64,000 nucleotides of DNA, taken from assembly GCF_001426745.1 (NCBI RefSeq), contig NZ_LMFI01000010.1:568693-632692 (forward strand), in the 5' to 3' direction. Shown here in pieces: positions 59,143 to 64,000 of this stretch (positions within the stretch are counted from its first letter, which is position 1; the number at the start of each line of letters is the position of its first letter). The notes beneath the pieces are model-generated. The model saw only the letters and a program-made list of their open reading frames with translations. It was not told the origin of the DNA and did no database searches. Position numbers and translations under genes: made by a program. This DNA is from Nocardioides sp. Root140. GTDB taxonomy: Bacteria; Actinomycetota; Actinomycetes; Propionibacteriales; Nocardioidaceae.

Positions 59143-60686
59143 TCGTTCCACCTCACGACCAGTCGACACACATCAGGGTCTTCGTTGCGGAAGCGGGCCA
59201 GCCCGCGCCCTTCCACGCGTTCGACGACGCGCCCGCCGCGCGCCTCGATCTCGCCGACGATGACGTCGGGGTCGAGGTGGCGACGCCGGGGCCGACGGAA
59301 GACGGTCGGCTCGCCCCTGCTCCGGTGGGTCCGGAACTCCAGGAACGTCCGTCCGCCTCTTCGCTGTGCCATCGACGCCAGCAACCAGAAGTCGCGGCGG
59401 CTCTGCAGCGGCAGTCCGTCGATCAGGAACCGGGCGTAGAGATGCGCGGGTGTGTCGGCGAAGGCCAGCCGTGAGCCGGCGATCAGCACCGACCGCGGGC
59501 TGTTCAGGTTGAGCGCGCCGAACGTGGCGGACGCCCCGTGCTGGTCAGCCAGGCTCCTGGCCCGTTCGATCGCGCCGGGTGCGAAGTCGAGGCCGGTGAC
59601 CCGGAAGCCCCGGCCGGCGAACCACACCGAGTCCCTGCCGTTGCCCTGGCCCACGTCGACGACGGTGGCACCGGGCGGCAGCCGCTCGGCGACCCACTCC
59701 GCGAAGGCCGACTGCTCCTGCGGCACCCGGTCGGCGTTGGCCGAGCGGTAGAACTCATTCCAGACCCGGCGGCCCCGACGCGCGCCCTGCCAGTAGCCGG
59801 CCATGTGACGCGTGATGTCGACCGGGTGCTCGTAGCGGAACGACGGGTCCGGCACTCGCCATCCGGATCCGTAGATCACCTCGAGCAGCTCGTCGGGCCT
59901 GGCCGGCGCCACCACCTCGAGGCCCTCCAGCGTCACTGTCGAGGTGGGCAGCAGCGCCGAGCGGTCCAGGTCGCCGCGCACGTTGGGCAGCATGTGCAGC
60001 CGTCCGCCGAAGTAGTAGGCACCGAACACGTCGATGCCGACGCGTTGTCCGTCGGGCAGGTGCGCCCAGATCTTGAAGTCGTTGGCCGACATCCGGGCGA
60101 TCTCGTAGCCGAGCGAGGCCAGCACCCGCTGTGCGGCCCGGGACTCCCGCGCGATGTCGAAGGGATGCGTGTGCCGGCTCAGGTAGGAGACGTCGGCGTC
60201 GGAGTCATGGCCGATCAGCCGCCCCTCACGCACTGCGCCGAGCAGGCAACCGAAGCTGAGGCACGCGTCGAGGCCGGCCTTCTCGCGCAGTCCGGCCAGC
60301 ACCTGTCGGACCACCTCCACGAGCTCGCGCCGTGACTCCGGGCTGGCCGAGGCGAAGCTGGCCTGGAGCCGGCCGCCCTTGTCGACGACCAACGGTTGAC
60401 CGGCACCGTCGCGCACGGACACCCGGTCGCCGGACGCGCCGAAGGTGACCTCCTCGTCGTACGCCGCGACGGCGGAGCCGATCGGTCGCACCGTCACGCG
60501 CGCCACGCCGTCGAGGAAGGAAAGCAATGCGGCCGGCCAGGGCACCACCCAGCCGTCCGCCTCCTCCGCGCCGTCACGGGCGGGGTGGAACGACCACACC
60601 CGGACACCGTCGAAGAGGACGTCCATTGCCTGGAGCGTCGGGTCGAGGCGGATGCCGTCACGCGACACGTTCCACCCACGCTCCAT
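59139..60686 (-). CDS. LicD family phosphotransferase fused to SAM methyltransferase
   Basis: A 515-residue fusion. Residues about 120-300 are a LicD domain: 'CLSFGCLLGAVREGRLIGHD' (about 142-161) carries the metal-binding Asp cluster D161/D163/D165, followed by 'GIDVFGAYYFGG'. Residues 305-515 are a class I methyltransferase with motif I 'VVDVGQGNGRDSVWF' (342-356). The N-terminal 110 residues are unassigned. LicD proteins move phosphocholine or similar groups onto cell-wall polymers; the fused methyltransferase could methylate the same substrate. ATG 60686 starts the frame. A close relative of the methyltransferase domain is encoded separately at 58287-58934. Confidence 0.85.
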   Translation of the reverse strand: MERGWNVSRDGIRLDPTLQAMDVLFDGVRVWSFHPARDGAEEADGWVVPWPAALLSFLDGVARVTVRPIGSAVAAYDEEVTFGASGDRVSVRDGAGQPLVVDKGGRLQASFASASPESRRELVEVVRQVLAGLREKAGLDACLSFGCLLGAVREGRLIGHDSDADVSYLSRHTHPFDIARESRAAQRVLASLGYEIARMSANDFKIWAHLPDGQRVGIDVFGAYYFGGRLHMLPNVRGDLDRSALLPTSTVTLEGLEVVAPARPDELLEVIYGSGWRVPDPSFRYEHPVDITRHMAGYWQGARRGRRVWNEFYRSANADRVPQEQSAFAEWVAERLPPGATVVDVGQGNGRDSVWFAGRGFRVTGLDFAPGAIERARSLADQHGASATFGALNLNSPRSVLIAGSRLAFADTPAHLYARFLIDGLPLQSRRDFWLLASMAQRRGGRTFLEFRTHRSRGEPTVFRRPRRRHLDPDVIVGEIEARGGRVVERVEGRGLARFRNEDPDVCRLVVRWNE

Positions 60687-60783
60687 GTGACCCTCCCGGT
60701 CGTCAGGGAGAAGCGTAGGGACCGCCGCTCGTCAGCGGGCGCGAATCGCCGGAACCGCGGGCGCCCGGTTGAGGGTGCCGGGT

Positions 60784-61614
60784 TCAGAGGGAGGTGACGC
60801 CCTCGGCCACGAGCACGGCCGGGCCGGTCATCAGGACGCGGTCATCCCGGGTCCACGTGATGCTGAGGGACCCGCCCGGCACGTCCACGGTGTACGGCGT
60901 ACCGCGCTCGGCGCCGTCGGCCCGCGCGGCGGCCACCATGACCGCGCAGGCACCGGTGCCGCAGGACCGGGTCTCACCGGAGCCGCGCTCGTGCACGCGC
61001 ATCGCGACGTGCTGCTCCCCGCGGCGTACGACGAACTCGACGTTGACGCCCTGCGGATAGACGGCGTGGTCGTAGTCCGGCTCGTCGAACAGCCGGCCTG
61101 CATCATCGAGCGAGTCGACGAACGTGACCGCGTGGGGGTTGCCCATGTCGACGTTGACCGCGGCCCACGTGTGCTCCCCGACGGTGACCTTGGAGTCGGA
61201 GCCGAAGGTCGGCGTGCCCATGTCGACGGTGATCTGGTCGGCGCCGTCGAAGGTGATCGTCTTGATGCCGTCGCGGGTGGCCACCGGCAACGGGTCGCGC
61301 GGGTCGACCGATGCGTGGGTGGCGAGGTAGAGCGCGAAGACGCGGATGCCGTTGCCGCACATCTCCGAGAGCGAGCCGTCGGAGTTGCGGTAGTCCATGA
61401 ACCAGCGCGCCTGCCCGCGGGCAGCCACGGCAGCCGGGTCGTCGGTGGCATCGGTGCGGACCACCCGGATCACCCCGTCGCCGCCGATGCCGGCTCGGCG
61501 GTCGCACAGTCGGGCAACCTGCTCGGCGGTCAGCTCAAGGGTTCCGTTGGCGTCGGGCAGCAGCACGAAGTCGTTCTCGGTGCCGTGGCCCTTCACGAAG
61601 GCGTAGTCAGTCAC
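60784..61614 (-). CDS. dapF: Diaminopimelate epimerase
   Basis: A 276-residue enzyme of standard length. The two catalytic cysteines are C86 in 'MCGNGIRVF' and C218 in 'SCGTGACAVMV', and 'GIGGDGVI' (about 42-49) is the family signature loop. It converts LL- to meso-diaminopimelate without a cofactor, the last step before lysine and the cross-linking unit of the wall. ATG 61614 begins 'MTDYAFVKGHGTENDF'. A RibD-like gene and miaA lie upstream on the same strand; the miaA...dapF...hflX order is common in actinobacteria. Confidence 0.97.
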   Translation of the reverse strand: MTDYAFVKGHGTENDFVLLPDANGTLELTAEQVARLCDRRAGIGGDGVIRVVRTDATDDPAAVAARGQARWFMDYRNSDGSLSEMCGNGIRVFALYLATHASVDPRDPLPVATRDGIKTITFDGADQITVDMGTPTFGSDSKVTVGEHTWAAVNVDMGNPHAVTFVDSLDDAGRLFDEPDYDHAVYPQGVNVEFVVRRGEQHVAMRVHERGSGETRSCGTGACAVMVAAARADGAERGTPYTVDVPGGSLSITWTRDDRVLMTGPAVLVAEGVTSL

Positions 61615-61635
61615 CCGACCATCATCCCATCCCGG

Positions 61636-62160
61636 TCAGCGCACCACGCGGTAGCGCCCACACATGAACGCACGGTTCTGCGCGACCTCCAGCAGCTCGA
61701 GGTCGAGTGCCCGCGGCAGCAGTGGCGCGCCGGAGCCGAGCGTCACCGGGGCGTACTGCACCCAGACCTCGTCAAGCAGCCCCGCGTCGGCGAACTGGCC
61801 GACGAGGTCACCGCCGCCGACCAGCCAGATGTTCCTGCCGTCGGCCACCTCGGTGATCTCCGCGTGCACCGCGCGGACGTCGTCCTGGGTGAAGCGGACG
61901 TCACCGCCACCGTTCTTGGCCGGCAGCTCGCGGTGGGTGAAGACCCACGTCGGGCTGGTGTAGTCCCAGGTCTCGTGGTTCTTGACGATCCATTCGTACG
62001 TCGTCGCGCCCATCACCAGCGCGCCCTTCTCGGCACCGAAGGCCGGGTAGGCCATCGGGCCCTCCATGTCGATGTCCTGCTTGAGGAGCCAGGCGAGGGA
62101 GTTGTCGTCAGTCGCGATGAAGCCGTCGAGACTGCTTGCCGTGTAGTACTGGGTCACCAT
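61636..62160 (-). CDS. Dihydrofolate reductase family protein (RibD C-terminal-like), second copy
   Basis: A 174-residue reductase: 'MVTQYYTASSLDGFIATDDN' at the N-terminus, 'KGALVMGATTYEWI', 'TWVFTHRELPA', and the nucleotide-binding 'NIWLVGGGDLVGQFADAGLL' all match the RibD C-terminal/DHFR-like family. The family binds NADPH; the substrate is unknown. The protein differs in sequence from the copy at 1101-1655, so it is an old paralogue or separate family branch. It lies between dapF (21 bases) and miaA (38 bases) on the same strand and is likely part of that transcript. Confidence 0.9.
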   Translation of the reverse strand: MVTQYYTASSLDGFIATDDNSLAWLLKQDIDMEGPMAYPAFGAEKGALVMGATTYEWIVKNHETWDYTSPTWVFTHRELPAKNGGGDVRFTQDDVRAVHAEITEVADGRNIWLVGGGDLVGQFADAGLLDEVWVQYAPVTLGSGAPLLPRALDLELLEVAQNRAFMCGRYRVVR

Positions 62161-62198
62161 GACGCCAGTCTGCCTGTGTCACGACCCGGATGTCTTGA

Positions 62199-63122
62199 TC
62201 AATCTTGCTGCCCGATCGCGGCCAGCACCCTCTCCACGAGGTCCGGCGCATCCCACGGCACCCAGGTGACGCGCGGGTCCTTGCGGAACCACTGGTCCTG
62301 GCGCCGGGCGAACCTGCGGGTGGCCACCCGGGTCGACTCCTTGGCCTGCTGGAGGGTGAGCTCGCCGTCGAGGTGCCGGATCACTTCGGGGTAGCCGATC
62401 GCCCGCGACGCGGTGACCGCGTCACGCAGCCCGCGCTCGCACAGGGCGGCCACCTCGTCGACGAACCCGTCGTCGAACATCTGGTCCACGCGTTGCCCGA
62501 TGCGCACGTCGAGGGTCGACCGGTCGATGTCGACGCCGATCTGGTGGGCGCCGTCCATCACGTAGTGCAGCGTGGGCAGGCCCGCGCCGTACGGCTTGCC
62601 AGTGAGCGTGATGACCTCGAGCGCGCGCACGATGCGGCGACCGTTGCCGGGGAGAATCCCCTGTGCTGCTTGGGGATCGAGCTCCTGAAGTCGCTTGTGC
62701 AACGCTCCGGACCCCTTGGCCTCGAGCTCCTCCTCGAGTGCGCGTCGTACGACGGGGTCGGTGCCGGGGAATTCGAAGCTGTCGAGGATCGCCCGGGTGT
62801 AGAGCGCGGAACCGCCGACCAGGATCGGCGCGACCCCGCGCCCCCGCAGGTCAGTGATGGTGTCGCGGGCCAGTCGCTGGAAGTCAGCCACGGTGGCGAT
62901 CTGGTCGATGTCGAGGAAGTCGAGGAGGTGGTGCGTGATGCCACGGCGCTCGTCGTACGGCAGCTTGGCGGTGCCGATGTCCATGCCCCGATAGACCTGC
63001 ATCGCGTCCGTGTTGACCACTTCGCCCCCGAGCCGCTCAGCGAGATCCAGGGAGAGACCGGTCTTCCCGGCTGCAGTTGCGCCCACGATTGCGACAACTG
63101 GGGGTGAGTGGTCCGGCGACAT
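62199..63122 (-). CDS. miaA: tRNA dimethylallyltransferase MiaA
   Basis: A 307-residue enzyme. The P-loop 'GATAAGKT' lies at residues 14-21, then 'NTDAMQVYRGMDIGTAKL' (with the catalytic Asp), 'PILVGGSALYTRAIL', and a C-terminal 'RATRRFARRQDQWFRKD'-like basic region. It transfers a dimethylallyl group to A37 of tRNAs reading UNN codons. ATG 63122 is the natural start. It is divergent from the small MT0933-like gene across 70 bases. Confidence 0.97.
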   Translation of the reverse strand: MSPDHSPPVVAIVGATAAGKTGLSLDLAERLGGEVVNTDAMQVYRGMDIGTAKLPYDERRGITHHLLDFLDIDQIATVADFQRLARDTITDLRGRGVAPILVGGSALYTRAILDSFEFPGTDPVVRRALEEELEAKGSGALHKRLQELDPQAAQGILPGNGRRIVRALEVITLTGKPYGAGLPTLHYVMDGAHQIGVDIDRSTLDVRIGQRVDQMFDDGFVDEVAALCERGLRDAVTASRAIGYPEVIRHLDGELTLQQAKESTRVATRRFARRQDQWFRKDPRVTWVPWDAPDLVERVLAAIGQQD

Positions 63123-63192
63123 GGGGCTAGTCTTTCAAACGAATCTCTCGGGTCGCGGCAAGTGCGGCCACAGCAACCGAACGGAGCAGGAC

Positions 63193-63396
63193 ATGGGTTT
63201 CCTGGACAAGCTCAAGGGCAAGGCATCCGACGCTGTCGACAAGCACGGCGACAAGGTCTCCGACGGCCTCGACAAGGCCAAGGACTTCATCGACGACAAG
63301 ACCGGCGGCAAGCTGGGCGACAAGGGCGACGCCGCGGTCGACAAGGCCAAGGACGCCCTCGACGGCCTCGACGGAAAGAACGACGACATCAAGTGA
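63193..63396 (+). CDS. MT0933-family 'antitoxin' protein (Rv0909-like)
   Basis: A 67-residue, Lys/Asp-rich protein: 'GFLDKLKGKASDAVDKHGDK' then 'DFIDDKTGGKLGDKGDAAV'. The short amphipathic repeats with 'FIDDKTGGK' define the MT0933_antitox family, named after a predicted M. tuberculosis antitoxin. No partner toxin gene lies within the window, and many such genes occur without one, so the antitoxin label may mislead; a stress or CsbD-like role is an alternative. The ATG 63193 sits behind GGAGCAGG. A strong terminator follows. Confidence 0.82.
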   Translation: MGFLDKLKGKASDAVDKHGDKVSDGLDKAKDFIDDKTGGKLGDKGDAAVDKAKDALDGLDGKNDDIK

Positions 63397-63439
63397 TGGT
63401 CGCCCCGGCCTTCGGCTGAGAATCTGCTGAACGTCTTCG

Positions 63440-63470
63440 CGGGCCCGGTGCCAAAACGGCACCGGGCCCG
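63440..63470 (+). terminator. Hairpin terminator after the first MT0933-like gene
   Basis: CGGGCCCGGTGCC (63440-63452) and GGCACCGGGCCCG (63458-63470) pair perfectly over 13 bases around AAAAC. It starts 44 bases after the stop. Confidence 0.92.
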
Positions 63471-63543
63471 TGGACATTTCACGACCGATCGTGTGTGGAT
63501 TGAGAGGACAAGTCGGGACAACCGACCCAACCTCACTCGGGAG

Positions 63544-64000
63544 ATGGTTCAGGTGACGGAACAGCTAGGAAACCTCGGCGGCCAGGCCGGCGAAGCAGCC
63601 AACAAGTACGGGGATCAGATCGGAGACCTGGCCGAGAAGGCCGGCGACTTCATCGACGACAAGACCGGCGGCAAGTACACCGAGCAGATCGACGCGGGCG
63701 TCGACAAGGTGAGGGAAAGCCTCGGTGGACAGGGCGACGAGGGCGGGGCATCGCCCGCCGATGCGCCCTCCGACCAAGCCTCCTCCGAAGGCGGCGCCGA
63801 GTCCGAGGGCGGCGACTCCGGCGGCCTCGGCGACTCCGGCACCAGCGAATCCGAGTCCGGCACAGGAATCCCCTCCGAGAGCGGACAGCCCGAAGGCGGC
63901 GACTCCGGCGGCCTCGGCGACTCCGGCACCAGCGAAGGCGGCGAGTCCGGCGGCTTCGGCTCCTCCGAGTCCGAGTCCGGCACAGGAATCCCCTCCGAGA
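63544..64000 (+). CDS. MT0933-like protein with Ser/Gly/Glu repeat tail, cut by window edge
   Basis: ATG 63544 (or GTG 63553) opens a frame that runs to the window edge: 152 codons, C-terminus missing. Residues 1-60 repeat the MT0933 pattern of the preceding gene ('KAGDFIDDKTGGKYTEQI'). From about residue 65 the sequence turns into acidic, Gly/Ser-rich repeats: 'EGGDSGGLGDSGTSE' occurs twice and 'SESGTGIPSE' twice, with near-identical codons, so recent tandem expansion is likely. It may be a surface or disordered linker. The tail is longer than in ordinary family members. Confidence 0.78.
   Translation, partial: MVQVTEQLGNLGGQAGEAANKYGDQIGDLAEKAGDFIDDKTGGKYTEQIDAGVDKVRESLGGQGDEGGASPADAPSDQASSEGGAESEGGDSGGLGDSGTSESESGTGIPSESGQPEGGDSGGLGDSGTSEGGESGGFGSSESESGTGIPSE

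Noticed and set aside
63193..63396. Toxin-antitoxin pair
   Set aside because: The gene belongs to an 'antitoxin'-named family, but no small toxin gene is adjacent: one neighbour is miaA and the other is a paralogue.
1..64000. tRNA, rRNA, CRISPR, insertion sequence or prophage genes
   Set aside because: No cloverleaf with CCA end, no regularly spaced short repeats, and no transposase, integrase or phage structural protein recognised by reading. A dedicated search could still find a weak one.

Overview
The window is a stretch of chromosome from a high-GC actinobacterium. The best guess is Nocardioides or a close Nocardioidaceae relative. Reasons: high GC throughout, frequent GTG/TTG starts and ATGA/TGATG overlaps, actinobacterial-type LexA boxes (TCGAAC-N4-GTTCGA) and an IdeR/DtxR iron box, a DUF222/HNH protein, a B12-dependent ribonucleotide reductase downstream of nrdR, and the core genes lexA, hflX, dapF and miaA. 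No rRNA, tRNA, CRISPR array, insertion sequence or phage gene was recognised. The placement rests on gene content and protein style, not on a database search.

Region 1 (1-11.7 kb) is the most accessory-like part. It holds a hypothetical gene cut by the window edge, a RibD/DHFR-like reductase, a 472-residue protein with a PD-(D/E)XK-like motif, a coupled DUF4236/Excalibur pair, a divergent three-part PLD nuclease/SF2 helicase/DUF3427 protein, a zinc-ribbon membrane protein, and a KAP-family P-loop NTPase preceded by an overlapping 45-codon ORF with a leaderless-type promoter. A defence-type role for this block is inference only.

Region 2 (11.7-22.6 kb): a DUF222/HNH endonuclease gene whose tail is frameshifted at a 7-base homopolymer, a DUF2182-DUF1326 membrane/Cys-rich pair, an SDR/saccharopine-dehydrogenase-like/acyl-CoA ligase operon behind a perfect 20-bp dyad, and a small catabolic regulon (DUF2848 enzyme, MHS-type MFS transporter, FCD-type GntR regulator, nitrilase-family hydrolase). 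The regulon has the same TGTATACA operator in both of its divergent promoter regions.

Region 3 (22.6-40.4 kb): a secreted subtilase facing a TrmB/LuxR-like regulator, acylphosphatase, a SWIM-SNF2 helicase, a decayed Uma2 nuclease, an EF-G-like GTPase, and the nrdR-nrdJ operon. The nrd promoter carries two NrdR boxes exactly 31 bp apart and a cluster of DnaA-box-like 9-mers. Beyond it lies an AbiEi/DUF559-like gene bracketed by 44-bp direct repeats.

Region 4 (40.4-52.1 kb): an iron-box-controlled, strongly asymmetric heterodimeric ABC exporter, a TSP3-repeat secreted protein, an SOS module (LysM division-inhibitor candidate plus lexA, with several LexA boxes), secreted FlgD-Ig-like and zinc-metalloprotease proteins, and dinG.

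Region 5 (52.1-64 kb): a SecDF fusion, an SGNH hydrolase, hflX, a stand-alone lipoprotein that copies the SecD P1-head domain and is translationally coupled to an SDR gene, a methyltransferase opposite a LicD-methyltransferase fusion, dapF, a second RibD-like reductase, miaA, and two MT0933-type 'antitoxin' paralogues. The second paralogue runs off the window edge in a Ser/Gly/Glu repeat tail.
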